Below, piece by piece: positions 45,288 to 56,257 of a DNA stretch of 64,000 nucleotides. Every line of letters begins with the position of its first letter. The stretch's first letter is position 1. The notes beneath the pieces were generated by a model that had not been told where the DNA came from, ran no database searches, and worked only from the letters and a program-made list of their open reading frames with translations. The position numbers and the translations under genes were made by a program. Source of the DNA: Prochlorococcus sp. scB243_495K23 (GTDB taxonomy: Bacteria; Cyanobacteriota; Cyanobacteriia; PCC-6307; Cyanobiaceae); contig JFLW01000001.1 in assembly GCA_000635495.1 (NCBI GenBank), forward strand, positions 124,001 to 188,000, given 5' to 3'.

Positions 45288-46670
45288 TTATTTACCAATA
45301 CAAAACTTAGAAAAAATATTATCTAGAAGTTCCTCTGTTAATTCTTGACCAGTTATTTTAGATAAGTTTTGAATTCCATCTCTCAGCTCAATTGATAACA
45401 AATCAAATGGCAATTTATTTTCAATTATTTCATCAGTATCATTTAAATTAGATAAGCAAGCAGACAAATTTGTTAGATGTCTTTCGTTTAAAAATATATT
45501 GATATTTTCTACTTGTTTTAATCCGCATTTTTTTATAATTGTGTCTGTTAATAATCTTTCACCATCATTATTCTTAATACTCATAAGAATTGTGTTTTTT
45601 AACTCATTTGAATTAATATTTTTGCAATCAATTAAATCTTTTTTATTGCCCAAAATAGTAATTAATTTTTCTTTGGGAATTTCTTGTATTATTTTTTTGT
45701 CTTCTTCATTAAATCCTTCTTCAAGACTATAAATATAAATTATAAAATCTGACTCTTTTATTTTCCCAAAACTTTTTTTAATTCCAATACTTTCAATTTG
45801 TTCATGAGTTTCTCTTATGCCAGCAGTATCAATTATTTTCATTGGAATATCATTAATAGTTAAATTAACTTCAATAACATCTCTAGTTGTTCCAGGAATA
45901 TTAGTTACGATTGCTTTCTCTTTTTTTGCAAGCAAATTTAATAAAGAGCTTTTGCCAACATTTGTTTTACCTATAAGCGCAATGGATATTCCATTGTGAA
46001 TATATGAATTTCTTTTTGCATTTTCTATTAGTAATTCTATTTTTTCTTTGACTTTTTTAATGTTTTTTAGATATTTGGTGTAATCAAAATCTGTGAAGTC
46101 TTCTTCAAAATCAACTCTCGCTTCTATTTCGCAAAGTTGATTTATAAGGTCATTTTTAATATCATCAATTTTTTTCTTTATTTCTCCTTGAACCCCGCTA
46201 TAGGCTAACTCGGCTGATCTGGTATTGCTTGCATTAATTAATTGATTAATCGACTCGGCTTGAGTAAGGTCTATTTTCCCATTAAGAAAAGCTCTTTGAC
46301 TAAATTCTCCTGGGTTTGCAAGTCTAACTCTAGAATTACTAGATAATAATATCTTTAAAACTTTATTTACTATGATAATTCCGCCATGGCAATGAAGTTC
46401 AACTACATCCTCTCCTGTGAAGCTATTTGGGGCTTTCATCACAAAAATTAAAACCTCATCTATAAATTTATTTTGTTTATTTTCCTGAATAAAACCACGA
46501 AAAACTCTATGTGATTTCCATGCATATTTAGATTTAGTTTGAACAATCTTTTTGCAAGAATTTATTGCGTCTTTCCCTGATACTCTTATTATCGCAACTC
46601 CTCCCTTCCCAATACTTATAGCTGAAGCTATTGCGGCTATCGTATCTTCTGTAGTAACTATCGAATCCAT
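45288..46670 (-). CDS. mnmE: tRNA modification GTPase MnmE (TrmE)
   Basis: [62 protein letters not shown]-terminal FCIGK. Confidence 0.97.
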   Translation of the reverse strand: MDSIVTTEDTIAAIASAISIGKGGVAIIRVSGKDAINSCKKIVQTKSKYAWKSHRVFRGFIQENKQNKFIDEVLIFVMKAPNSFTGEDVVELHCHGGIIIVNKVLKILLSSNSRVRLANPGEFSQRAFLNGKIDLTQAESINQLINASNTRSAELAYSGVQGEIKKKIDDIKNDLINQLCEIEARVDFEEDFTDFDYTKYLKNIKKVKEKIELLIENAKRNSYIHNGISIALIGKTNVGKSSLLNLLAKKEKAIVTNIPGTTRDVIEVNLTINDIPMKIIDTAGIRETHEQIESIGIKKSFGKIKESDFIIYIYSLEEGFNEEDKKIIQEIPKEKLITILGNKKDLIDCKNINSNELKNTILMSIKNNDGERLLTDTIIKKCGLKQVENINIFLNERHLTNLSACLSNLNDTDEIIENKLPFDLLSIELRDGIQNLSKITGQELTEELLDNIFSKFCIGK

Positions 46671-46736
46671 CTCTCGCTTTGTTATGGATAATTAAGTAAG
46701 ATTATCAAGAATTTAATTTTGAAATTTTCTTTCTGA

Positions 46737-47180
46737 ATGAGATTTAAAAGAGATATTACCTATAAGAAAATTCTATCATTATTTAGGAGTCAGAATGGAA
46801 GTCCTTTCTTTAATGCTAAAGGTTTAGCTATAGGGGTATTTAGTGGTTGCTTTCCATTTTTTGGTTTTCAGACTTTAATGGGAGTATTTTTTGCGAAAAT
46901 AGCCAAGGGAAATATTGTTCTAGCTGCAATTGGTACCTGGATCAGCAACCCTTTTACTTATATTCCACTTTATTATTTTAACTATAAAGTTGGTTCGATT
47001 TTTTTAAATAATCCTTCTAATAAAATTCTTGAAAAAAGTTTAGTTATTGATGACTTATGGAAACAAGGTAGAATTTTTTCCTTAAAATTACTCTTAGGTT
47101 CATCTTGTGTAGGTATTTTATTAGCTTTGATTTGCGGCAGTATTGTTTTCTTTATCTATAAGATAAAAAGTAAAAGATAG
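46737..47180 (+). CDS. DUF2062 family membrane protein
   Basis: GSPFFNAKGLAIGVFSGCFPFFGFQTLMGVFFAKIAKGNIVLAAIGTWISNPFTYIPLYYFNYKVG. Confidence 0.88.
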   Translation: MRFKRDITYKKILSLFRSQNGSPFFNAKGLAIGVFSGCFPFFGFQTLMGVFFAKIAKGNIVLAAIGTWISNPFTYIPLYYFNYKVGSIFLNNPSNKILEKSLVIDDLWKQGRIFSLKLLLGSSCVGILLALICGSIVFFIYKIKSKR

Positions 47181-47198
47181 ATTGATCTGATTTTAAAA

Positions 47199-49508
47199 TT
47201 AACTTTGTCCAACTCTGGCAATATCTAAAACATCTGCCATTGATTTAATTTGTTCAATTGTTTTGTGAAGTTGATTATAACTTTCAAGACCTACACAAAG
47301 ATTTATAACAGCTGGTTTACCATAAGCAGTTTTAACATTGGCATCACTAACGTTTATACCTTTATCAGATAACCGCATAAGAATATCTTTAAGAACTCCA
47401 ACTCGATCAATTACTTCTATTCGTAGCTGAATTGGAAACTTATTATCGCCAGTTTTATTATCTTGATTCCAACCGACAGGTAATCTTCTCTCTATTGGAA
47501 TTGGTATTACATTTTCACAATCTTCCCTATGTATAGTTATCCCATGGTTGCCGAGCGACACAGTTCCGATAATATCCTCGCCTGGGAGTGGGGAACAGCA
47601 TTTACCTATTCTGTAATCAAGACCTTCTATCCCGGAAATTGGTGATTTAGCTGCTGTATTAGATTGATTAGTGGATAAATTATTATTACTTTTAAGAGAT
47701 TTTGCTATTTCAGAGTCAGAATCATTTTTTACATCTTCTGTCTGTAATTTTATTTCTTCTCTTAGTCTGTTTAATACTTGATGCAAAGTTAAACCACCAA
47801 AACCAAGAGATGCAAGAAGGTCTTCAGTAGTTTTTAAATTGCATCGATTTGCAACTTTTTTCATGGCTTCACTAGAAAGTAATGCTTCAAAACCGTTTCT
47901 ACCTACTTCTTTTTCAAGTAAATCTCTACCTCTTTTAATCGTTTCATCACGATGGCTTTTCTTATACCATTGGCGAATTCTATTTTTAGCAGTTGGCGTA
48001 ACTACAAAGTTCAGCCAATCCAAGCTTGGAGTAGCATTATTACTCGTCAAAATTTCTATGAAGTCACCATTTTGAAGTGCTGTAGATAATGGAGAAAGCT
48101 TTTCATTAATTCTTATTCCATTACAGTGATTTCCAACTTCAGAATGGATTCTGTAGGCGAAATCTATCGCGGTAGATCCTTTCCTTAAACCAACAACATC
48201 TCCTTTTGGAGTGATTACAAATACTTCTTCATCAAATAAATCTTCTTTAATTGAAGCTAAATAATCATTATGATCCCTTTCATTACCTTCTTGTTGCCAT
48301 TCTACTAATTGTCTTAGCCAATTAAATCTCTCGGCATTACTTTTAGCAGGAGAACCACCCTCTTTGTATTGCCAATGAGCGGCAATACCATATTCAGCAA
48401 TTTGATGCATCGAAGTAGTTCTAATTTGAACTTCAATAGGTCGATGTCTTCCAATCACAGAAGTGTGTAAGGATTGATATCCATTGGGTTTTGGTAATCC
48501 TATATAGTCTTTAAATCTACCTGGAATTGGTTTGAAAGTATCATGAACAACTGCTAAAGCTCGATAACAACTATCTGAATTGTCCACGATAATTCTTAGG
48601 GCAGCAACATCATAAATCTCGTGAAAATGCTTTTGTTGTCTTTCCATTTTGCTCCAGATGCCATAAAGATGTTTTGGCCTTCCTGTTATTTCAAAATTTT
48701 TCAAACCCGCTGAATTCAAGTTTTCCTTCATAAGATTCAAAGTTACTTTTAATCTTTTTTCTCTATCACTTCTTTTAACGGCGATTTGATCTTTAAGATC
48801 TAGATATTCTTTAGGCTCTAGGAATTTAAAAGCTAAATCTTCTAATTCCCATTTAAATCTGTTTATTCCTAGTCGATTAGCTAATGGTGCATAAATCTCT
48901 CTTGTTTCTCTCGCTATTCTTAGTTTTTTCTCATCATTTAGCCATTCAATTGTTCTCATGTTATGAAGTCGATCTGCAAGTTTAACTAAGACAACTCTGA
49001 TATCGCTGGCCATAGCCAAAAACATTTTCCTAAGATTTTCAGCTTGTGCTTCAGTCCTGTTGTTAAAGTGAATGCCGCCTAATTTTGTTACACCCTCTAC
49101 AAGTATTTTTACTTCTAATCCAAAATTTGTTTCTATTTCAGATAAATCAATGCCAGTATCTTCAACTACATCATGTAAAAGGCCTGCAGCAATAACAGAT
49201 GAACTAGCACCTATTTCTTTAAGGAGATTTGCAACAGCAACCGGGTGGATAATGTATGGCTCGCCGCTCGCACGGAATTGTCCATCGTGAGCTTTATAAG
49301 CAAGTTTAAAAGCTTTTACTATAAGGTTTTGATTCTCATTATTTTCTTTATTTGATTTTTCAAAATTATGAATATCTTTAAGAAGCCAATCGGGAATGTT
49401 TATTTGATAATTCAAAGATTCACTTTCATATTTTTTATTTTCAGGCAAAATAGTTTTGGAAACTTCAATTTCGTTTTTTTCTTTTGAATTTGCAGCTGCC
49501 TCGGACAT
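47199..49508 (-). CDS. spoT: bifunctional (p)ppGpp synthetase/hydrolase (RelA/SpoT homolog)
   Basis: HD hydrolase LLHDVVEDTG, synthetase region HDTFKPIPGRFKDYIGLPKPNGYQSLHTSV, TGS and ACT domains. Confidence 0.96.
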   Translation of the reverse strand: MSEAAANSKEKNEIEVSKTILPENKKYESESLNYQINIPDWLLKDIHNFEKSNKENNENQNLIVKAFKLAYKAHDGQFRASGEPYIIHPVAVANLLKEIGASSSVIAAGLLHDVVEDTGIDLSEIETNFGLEVKILVEGVTKLGGIHFNNRTEAQAENLRKMFLAMASDIRVVLVKLADRLHNMRTIEWLNDEKKLRIARETREIYAPLANRLGINRFKWELEDLAFKFLEPKEYLDLKDQIAVKRSDREKRLKVTLNLMKENLNSAGLKNFEITGRPKHLYGIWSKMERQQKHFHEIYDVAALRIIVDNSDSCYRALAVVHDTFKPIPGRFKDYIGLPKPNGYQSLHTSVIGRHRPIEVQIRTTSMHQIAEYGIAAHWQYKEGGSPAKSNAERFNWLRQLVEWQQEGNERDHNDYLASIKEDLFDEEVFVITPKGDVVGLRKGSTAIDFAYRIHSEVGNHCNGIRINEKLSPLSTALQNGDFIEILTSNNATPSLDWLNFVVTPTAKNRIRQWYKKSHRDETIKRGRDLLEKEVGRNGFEALLSSEAMKKVANRCNLKTTEDLLASLGFGGLTLHQVLNRLREEIKLQTEDVKNDSDSEIAKSLKSNNNLSTNQSNTAAKSPISGIEGLDYRIGKCCSPLPGEDIIGTVSLGNHGITIHREDCENVIPIPIERRLPVGWNQDNKTGDNKFPIQLRIEVIDRVGVLKDILMRLSDKGINVSDANVKTAYGKPAVINLCVGLESYNQLHKTIEQIKSMADVLDIARVGQS

Positions 49509-49562
49509 TTTATATTGCTTTAGATGTATTTTATTTATGTCTAGAAAAATTTGCTATAAATC

Positions 49563-51161
49563 ATGGAAAAAAATAAAGAAAAAATTATTTTAGTTAAAAA
49601 TCTTACTGTTAAATATGGTCTAAAACAGCAACCTATTATCAAAAATTTTAATTTGGAAATAGATAGTGGAGATCATTTGGCCATAATAGGATCTTCTGGA
49701 TGTGGAAAGACCACTTTTGCAAAAACATTAGTAAATATATTGCCTGCAAAGGCCACTTCTAAAGGGTATCTATCGATTTCCAATGTAGATCCTAGGAAAA
49801 TAAATAACAAAGATGCACAATTATTTAGAAGAAAGAATTTTGGATTTATTTATCAAGACTCTATAAAAAAACTTAATCCGCTAATGAGAGTTGGGGATCA
49901 TTTATATGAATTATTTAAAACACATGATCAAAATAAATCATCTTTAGCTATTAAAAAATTAGTAAGAGAAGTTTTTCAAAAAGTCGGAATAGAAGAAAGT
50001 AGACTTGATTCTTTCCCACATCAATTTAGCGGCGGAATGAGACAGAGAGTTTCTATAGCAATGGCACTTGCTTTGAAACCTAAATTATTAATAGCTGATG
50101 AACCTACAACAAGCTTAGATACCAAAACAAGTTTTGAAATTATGCAAGAAATAATTCATCTATGTAATGAATTTGATACAACTTTAATTTTGATTAGTCA
50201 TGATATTAATCTTGCAGCAAAGTGGTGTAAAAAAGTTGCAATAATTGAAAAGGGATCGATTGTTGAAAAAGGGAATATATTAGATATTTTTCAATCACCA
50301 AAATCAGATATCGGGAAAAAGTTAGTAAATGCTTCAAAAATAGTATTAGAACCAAATACTAAAAATAATGCTCGAGATCAGGTCGTTCTAGAGGTAAATA
50401 ACCTAAGACATTGGTATAAATTAAATTCTTCAATTTTCATTAATAAATGGAATAAGGCTTTAAATGAAGTTAGTTTCAAGTTATATGAGAATGAGACTCT
50501 TGGAATAGTTGGTTCTTCAGGGAGTGGTAAAAGTACATTATGTAGGGCTTTAATTGGACTTCTTAAAGTAAGAGGTGGTGAAATCAAAATTTATGATAAA
50601 AATCATGCATCGAAAAAAAATAAATCTTTTAAAAAGAACAATAAAGTGCAAATTATTTTTCAAGATCCTTTTTCAAGTTTGAACCCGAAAATGACAATTA
50701 AAAGTATTTTGGAAGATATATTTTTTATTCAAAAAATTTCAGATAAAAGAAAAATCGAAAAAGAAATTAAATTAATGTTTAGAAATTTGAATCTTCCCTT
50801 AAATAATGATTTTTTTAATTCTTATCCTAGCCAATTATCTGGTGGTCAATTGCAAAGAATTTCATTAGCCAGAGCGCTATTGTTGAAACCAAAAATTTTG
50901 ATTTGTGATGAGAGCGTTAATATGTTGGATGCTTCAGTAAAAATAGAGATTCTTGAATTACTTAGAGTCTTGCAAGAAAAAATGAATTTAACGATTATCT
51001 TTATTACTCATGATTTGGGCATTGCTAAAAGATTTTGTGATAGGTTGCTAGTTATGAATCACGGAAAGATAGTTGATGAAGGAGAAAGTTCCACAATATT
51101 CACTAAAACTCAAAACACGTATACAAAATCGCTTCTAAATTCCTCTTTGAATCTTATTTAA
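49563..51161 (+). CDS. ABC transporter with two fused ATP-binding domains (peptide/nickel DppDF/YejF-like)
   Basis: Two Walker A motifs (GSSGCGKTT, GSSGSGKST) and two signatures (FSGGMRQRVS, LSGGQLQRIS). Confidence 0.92.
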   Translation: MEKNKEKIILVKNLTVKYGLKQQPIIKNFNLEIDSGDHLAIIGSSGCGKTTFAKTLVNILPAKATSKGYLSISNVDPRKINNKDAQLFRRKNFGFIYQDSIKKLNPLMRVGDHLYELFKTHDQNKSSLAIKKLVREVFQKVGIEESRLDSFPHQFSGGMRQRVSIAMALALKPKLLIADEPTTSLDTKTSFEIMQEIIHLCNEFDTTLILISHDINLAAKWCKKVAIIEKGSIVEKGNILDIFQSPKSDIGKKLVNASKIVLEPNTKNNARDQVVLEVNNLRHWYKLNSSIFINKWNKALNEVSFKLYENETLGIVGSSGSGKSTLCRALIGLLKVRGGEIKIYDKNHASKKNKSFKKNNKVQIIFQDPFSSLNPKMTIKSILEDIFFIQKISDKRKIEKEIKLMFRNLNLPLNNDFFNSYPSQLSGGQLQRISLARALLLKPKILICDESVNMLDASVKIEILELLRVLQEKMNLTIIFITHDLGIAKRFCDRLLVMNHGKIVDEGESSTIFTKTQNTYTKSLLNSSLNLI

Positions 51162-52113
51162 TTTTAAGAACACTTAGTAATTTTTGAAAATCTAATGGTA
51201 ATTCTGATTCAAATATCATTTCTTTACCATTTATTGGATGTATAAGTCCAAGCTTAATGGCGTGTAAAGCTTGGCCATCTAATTTACATGGTAGTTTTTT
51301 ACATCTTCCATATAACGGATCACCCACAATTGGATGATTAATGTGAGCGCAATGTACTCTTATTTGATGCGTTCGCCCCGTATCTAGTTTGAAACTCATT
51401 AATGAGTAATTGCCAAATCTTTCTTCTAATTTCCAATAGGTACAGGCATACCTTCCTGAAGTTTCTTCAACTACTTTATATTTCAATCTATTTAATTTAT
51501 CTCTGCCAATGTTACCCACTATTTGGCCTTCTTCAGAATTCGGTGCTCCATGAATTACTGCAATATATTCGCGTGATGCTATTTTTTCTTTAATTTGTTT
51601 CTGGAGATTTACTAATGCCTCTTGGCTTTTTGCAACAACCATACATCCGGAGGTATCTTTATCTAATCTGTGAACAATCCCAGGTCTTAGTTTCCCATTA
51701 ATTCCAGGTAGATCTTTACAGTGAAAAAGTAATCCATTCACTAAAGTTCCAGATTTGTGTCCAGGGGCTGGATGAACAATTAGTCCTGATTGTTTATTAA
51801 TTACTATGATGTGCTCGTCTTCAAAAAGGATATTTAAATCCATTTTTTCAGGTTTCAAATAAATAAGAGGTTCTGGAGGAGGCATCCATATTTGAATATT
51901 GTCGCCATTTTTTAATGGGGTCTTTGCTTTCGCAGTCTTATAGTTTACAAGTACTAAACCTGAATTTATAAAATGTTGAATTCTTGCTCTACTTTGTTCT
52001 GGCCTTTTACTTACCAACCATCTGTCTAGCCTCATAGGAAGAGGTAGCTCATAAATAATTTCTATAAGCTCACCTTCTCCAATGCCGAAAGAATTTTGAT
52101 TATTTAATTCCAT
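51154..52113 (-). CDS. rluD: ribosomal large subunit pseudouridine synthase D family
   Basis: LRLDRW S4 motif, PGIVHRLDKDTSGCMVVAKS, DTGRTHQIRVHCAHINHPIVGDPLYG. Confidence 0.93.
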   Translation of the reverse strand: MELNNQNSFGIGEGELIEIIYELPLPMRLDRWLVSKRPEQSRARIQHFINSGLVLVNYKTAKAKTPLKNGDNIQIWMPPPEPLIYLKPEKMDLNILFEDEHIIVINKQSGLIVHPAPGHKSGTLVNGLLFHCKDLPGINGKLRPGIVHRLDKDTSGCMVVAKSQEALVNLQKQIKEKIASREYIAVIHGAPNSEEGQIVGNIGRDKLNRLKYKVVEETSGRYACTYWKLEERFGNYSLMSFKLDTGRTHQIRVHCAHINHPIVGDPLYGRCKKLPCKLDGQALHAIKLGLIHPINGKEMIFESELPLDFQKLLSVLKIK

Positions 52114-52976
52114 AGTGGGACTTCTAAAGCAATTTTACCCAGCATTTGATTTCTATAATCTTCCAATAACTTATGAGACATTCTCCTTTTATCGCCAGAG
52201 GTATGTTTTGAAGCTGCTTCGTCGATCCAAGCAGAAGGACTCTTAAAGCCTTTAGTAATATCAACTCCATATCTATTAGATATTTGTTTAACTGAGATAT
52301 TCGCATTCTTATCTTTGTTGAGAGTGGATATAATTTTGATAAATCCAATTGCGACACTCTCTATTTCATAAGCAGCTTCTCCAATATCGTCACACAGTGC
52401 AAGATTAAGTGCTGATTTTTGATCTTCTAAATTTGGAGGTATAACACCAGGAGCATCTAGCAGATCTATACCACTTTCTAATTTTATCCATCTTAAATTA
52501 CGAGTCACGCCTGCTTTCCTAGCGCTATCTACAACTCTTTTTTTTGCGATTCTATTAATTAATGCCGACTTTCCTACGTTTGGAAAACCAAGTGTAAGGG
52601 CTCTAATTGGCCTAATGCGCATTCCTCTAGAGAGTCTTCTATCGTCGATTGACGACCTAGAATCTTTGGCTGACTTACAAATTTCTTTAATCCCTATTCC
52701 TCTTTTAGCATCACACCAAAGAGGATATTGATCTTTAGAATTAAACCATTTATTCCAACTATTGATTGTATTCGGGGAGATCATATCTGATCTGTTAATG
52801 ACAAGAATATGTTTTTTATTATTTATCCATTTATTTAAGTGTGGATGTCCTGTTGACAAAGGAATTCGTGCATCTCTCACTTCGATAACTAAATCTACTT
52901 TATTGATAACTTCAGATAATTTCTTTTCTGCTTTTGCGATATGGCCTGGGTACCATTGGATTTTGGGTATGTCCAC
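52104..52976 (-). CDS. rbgA: ribosome biogenesis GTPase YlqF/RbgA
   Basis: IQWYPGHIAKAEKKL, EVRDARIPLSTGHP, circularly permuted G motifs NRSD / GFPNVGKSALIN / DAPGVIPP. Confidence 0.94.
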   Translation of the reverse strand: MDIPKIQWYPGHIAKAEKKLSEVINKVDLVIEVRDARIPLSTGHPHLNKWINNKKHILVINRSDMISPNTINSWNKWFNSKDQYPLWCDAKRGIGIKEICKSAKDSRSSIDDRRLSRGMRIRPIRALTLGFPNVGKSALINRIAKKRVVDSARKAGVTRNLRWIKLESGIDLLDAPGVIPPNLEDQKSALNLALCDDIGEAAYEIESVAIGFIKIISTLNKDKNANISVKQISNRYGVDITKGFKSPSAWIDEAASKHTSGDKRRMSHKLLEDYRNQMLGKIALEVPLWN

Positions 52977-53188
52977 TTCAAAAAATCAAATAAAATTTTG
53001 TATTCTTTTTAGTTTTTATAAGTTTTAAAAGTATTTACTTCTAAATCTTAGTATAAATTTAAAAACAAAAAATTTTTATAATCGTTAATTCTTAAAATTT
53101 ATTAAGGCATAGGTAACAGTAACTACTTTTTAACCCAATAAGCCCAAATAAACGTTAGGCTCTTGAGATTATAAATATAGCTTGTTTA

Positions 53189-54397
53189 ATGTCAAAATTA
53201 TCTCTTTCCAGTCTTGATAAGACACATTTAGAAGGAAAAAAAGTTCTTGTAAGAGTAGATTTTAATGTTCCATTAAATGAAGACGGTCAAATAACCGACG
53301 ATACGCGTATTCGTGCAGCGGTCCCAACTATTGAATATCTTATTAATCATTCTGCAAAAGTCATTTTAGCTGCTCATTTTGGTAGACCGAAGGGTCAGGT
53401 AAATGAAAAAATGAGATTAACTCCAGTAGCAGCAAGATTAAGTGAATTGTTGGGGCAAAATGTTGCTCTTACTAACAGTTGTATTGGTGATGAAGCAGTT
53501 GCACAATCAAATAGCTTATCTAATGGAGATGTTCTTTTACTTGAGAATGTTCGTTTTTTTGGTGAAGAGGAAAAGAACGACCTGGAGTTTGCTGAAAAAT
53601 TAGCATCACATGCAGATATGTATGTAAATGATGCTTTCGGTGCTGCTCATAGAGCGCATGCTTCAACTCAGGGTGTTACAAATTATTTAAGTCCCTCAGT
53701 AGCTGGATTCCTTTTAGAAAAAGAATTGAAATACCTACAAGGAGCTGTAGATTCCCCAAATCGTCCATTGGCTGCAATAGTCGGAGGGTCAAAGGTTAGT
53801 AGCAAAATAGGAGTACTTGATTCTTTACTAGATAAGTGTGACAAAATCATGATTGGTGGAGGTATGATTTTCACTTTTTATAAAGCTAGAGGTTTAGATG
53901 TCGGAAAGAGCCTTGTAGAAGAAGATAAACTCGAGCTTGCTAAAGATTTAGAAGCAAAAGCAAAAGCAAAAGGAGTAGAGTTATTATTACCCACCGATGT
54001 TGTTTTGGCTGATGAATTTTCTCCTGACGCCAATAGTAAAATATCTCAAATTGATGCCATTAGTGGGAATTGGATGGGTCTAGATATTGGTCCAGATTCC
54101 ATTAAAGTTTTTCAGAATGCTCTTGCAGAATGTAAGACAATTATTTGGAATGGTCCAATGGGAGTTTTTGAATTTGATAAATTTGCAGATGGTACAAATG
54201 CAATAGCTACGACTCTTGCGGACTTAAGTGCTTTTTCTGAAGTTTGTACAATAATTGGTGGTGGAGATTCAGTTGCAGCAGTTGAAAAAGCAGGATTAGC
54301 TGAGAAAATGTCTCATATATCTACCGGAGGTGGGGCTAGTTTGGAACTTTTAGAAGGTAAAACTTTACCAGGTGTGGCTGCGTTAAACGACGCTTAG
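53189..54397 (+). CDS. pgk: phosphoglycerate kinase
   Basis: [71 protein letters not shown]. Confidence 0.98.
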   Translation: MSKLSLSSLDKTHLEGKKVLVRVDFNVPLNEDGQITDDTRIRAAVPTIEYLINHSAKVILAAHFGRPKGQVNEKMRLTPVAARLSELLGQNVALTNSCIGDEAVAQSNSLSNGDVLLLENVRFFGEEEKNDLEFAEKLASHADMYVNDAFGAAHRAHASTQGVTNYLSPSVAGFLLEKELKYLQGAVDSPNRPLAAIVGGSKVSSKIGVLDSLLDKCDKIMIGGGMIFTFYKARGLDVGKSLVEEDKLELAKDLEAKAKAKGVELLLPTDVVLADEFSPDANSKISQIDAISGNWMGLDIGPDSIKVFQNALAECKTIIWNGPMGVFEFDKFADGTNAIATTLADLSAFSEVCTIIGGGDSVAAVEKAGLAEKMSHISTGGGASLELLEGKTLPGVAALNDA

Positions 54398-54398
54398 G

Positions 54399-55124
54399 CT
54401 ATATCTCATCAACAATATCAATGCTCTTTGTGAAAGTAATCATTCCCTCAGGATGAGCTATGATTCCTGACCAAATTTGCATCCCTGGTTTTGAAGGGGC
54501 TCTTGTAATTTTAAAAATCCCTCCAGACGCCAATGGTTCCAATAATATTTCTTGTTCAAACAATGAATTAACTTGATGAGGTTTTATAGCTCCAGCAATA
54601 ATCACTTCTTCAAGAGGCTTATTTAGAATTATATCGATATCGTATTTTGAACCAGTAAGAACTCTATCAGGAATTTTAAAACTAATATCTATTTTTTTAT
54701 TATCGTTTCTTATTGTGGTGAATAAATTTTTGATAATCCCTTCACTTATTTTTCCATTTACGATTGAAAATAAATAATCAAATTTGGATTCGAGTATATA
54801 TATTTCTCCGTTAACTATTTTTTCTCCAGAAACTTTTATTCGCAAAATATCTTCATCTGGAATATTAGATTTTAATCTTTTGATCTTCCATTTGCTGTTA
54901 GGGAAATCATTAATAATCTTTGAAAATTGTTTTGGAATATTTTGGTTTTCATCATTTCTAAAATTTTTTTTTATAAACTCTAAGTCTCGCTTATTTAATG
55001 AGGTTTCTAAATTTCTTATAAAATCAACTTTTAAAGTTTGCGTTATTGCTGAATAGGGGAGAATGAGATAAATAAATAAGTAGAGAGGGAATCCTATATT
55101 TCTGAATAAGTTTAAATTCAACAT
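54399..55124 (-). CDS. conserved hypothetical protein with N-terminal signal/TM segment
   Basis: 241-aa intact ORF with hydrophobic N-terminus; no family recognised with confidence. Confidence 0.7.
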   Translation of the reverse strand: MLNLNLFRNIGFPLYLFIYLILPYSAITQTLKVDFIRNLETSLNKRDLEFIKKNFRNDENQNIPKQFSKIINDFPNSKWKIKRLKSNIPDEDILRIKVSGEKIVNGEIYILESKFDYLFSIVNGKISEGIIKNLFTTIRNDNKKIDISFKIPDRVLTGSKYDIDIILNKPLEEVIIAGAIKPHQVNSLFEQEILLEPLASGGIFKITRAPSKPGMQIWSGIIAHPEGMITFTKSIDIVDEI

Positions 55125-55165
55125 ATTTATTATTTATTATTTTCATTCTACTAATTTAAGTTTTT

Positions 55166-56257
55166 ATGTCTAAAAAAAATAATTTATTAGTTGCAGCTAG
55201 TGGAACAGGAGGCCATATTTTTCCAGCTTTAGCAGTTTCTAAAGAGGTGGAAGATGAGTGGAATATTCATTGGTTGGGTATTCAGCAAAGACTTGATGCG
55301 CATTTGATTCCCCAAAAATATAATTTGAAGACTTTGAATTTAAAGACACCAAGAAAAAATATTTTTTTGTTTTATCAATATATAAAAATTTTAATGTCAA
55401 CTTTCCAAATAATTAGGATCTTAAAAGAAAAAAAAATTAACTTGGTTTTTACGACTGGAGGTTATATATCTGCCCCTACTATTGTTGCTTCAAAACTTCT
55501 AAAGATACCTATCATTATTCATGAATCAAATGTAGTTCCAGGAATGGTCACGAAATATTTTGGTTTTTTATGTAACTATGTTCTTTTAGGATTTAAAGAA
55601 ACAAATTCTTATTTAAAAAATTGTAAAACAATTTTCACTGGAACACCTTTAAGAGAGCAATTCTATAAATTTAATTTTTTGCCAGAATGGGTTCCAAAAG
55701 GAAATGGACCTCTTTTGATTGTTATGGGAGGTAGTCAAGGAGCAAAAGCTATAAATCAAATTCTTTATGAATCTCTAGAGTTTTTAATAAAAAAACAATT
55801 TCGGATAGTTCATATTGTTGGCGGATCTAATCTAAAACCTTTTCATGCAAAAAACTCCAAAAATTATATTCAAAAGAAATTTACTAATGAAATAGCAGCT
55901 TTAATTCAAAACTGTGATCTTGTAATATCGAGATCTGGTGCAGGAACAATCAATGAATTAATGGAGACTGAAAAACCTTCAATTTTAATTCCATATCCAT
56001 ATTCTAAAAATAATCATCAGGAGAAAAATGCCATGATTCTTGCTGCAAGTGGAGGCTCAGTTTTAATCAATCAGAATAATATGTCTAAAGAAGTTTTTGA
56101 AGAAACTCTAGAAAGAATTTTTAAAATAAAATCAAAAAAGGGAAAAAAATATTTTGAAATATTAGATCTCATGAAGAAGAATATGGAAAATAATAATAAA
56201 ATTAAATCTAAAAATGAGATTAAAAAGTATATTGATTATTTTTTAAAGGAATTCTGA
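55166..56257 (+). CDS. murG: UDP-N-acetylglucosamine-N-acetylmuramyl-(pentapeptide) pyrophosphoryl-undecaprenol GlcNAc transferase
   Basis: [80 protein letters not shown]. Confidence 0.96.
   Translation: MSKKNNLLVAASGTGGHIFPALAVSKEVEDEWNIHWLGIQQRLDAHLIPQKYNLKTLNLKTPRKNIFLFYQYIKILMSTFQIIRILKEKKINLVFTTGGYISAPTIVASKLLKIPIIIHESNVVPGMVTKYFGFLCNYVLLGFKETNSYLKNCKTIFTGTPLREQFYKFNFLPEWVPKGNGPLLIVMGGSQGAKAINQILYESLEFLIKKQFRIVHIVGGSNLKPFHAKNSKNYIQKKFTNEIAALIQNCDLVISRSGAGTINELMETEKPSILIPYPYSKNNHQEKNAMILAASGGSVLINQNNMSKEVFEETLERIFKIKSKKGKKYFEILDLMKKNMENNNKIKSKNEIKKYIDYFLKEF

Noticed and set aside
53113-53126. GTAACAGTAACTAC upstream of pgk matches the NtcA consensus GTA-N8-TAC
   Set aside because: By base composition, roughly 20 such matches are expected by chance in 64 kb. 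The nearest -10-like box (about 53170) is some 43 bp away rather than the usual ~22, and pgk is not a typical NtcA target.
52977-53188. Largest intergenic gap (212 bp, upstream of pgk) considered as an ncRNA gene
   Set aside because: No strong hairpin, terminator or known cyanobacterial ncRNA motif seen; most simply the pgk promoter/leader plus the rbgA upstream region. dRNA-seq would settle it.
53954-53971. (GCAAAA)x3 hexanucleotide repeat in pgk
   Set aside because: Encodes AKAKAK, an ordinary Ala/Lys helix segment of phosphoglycerate kinase.
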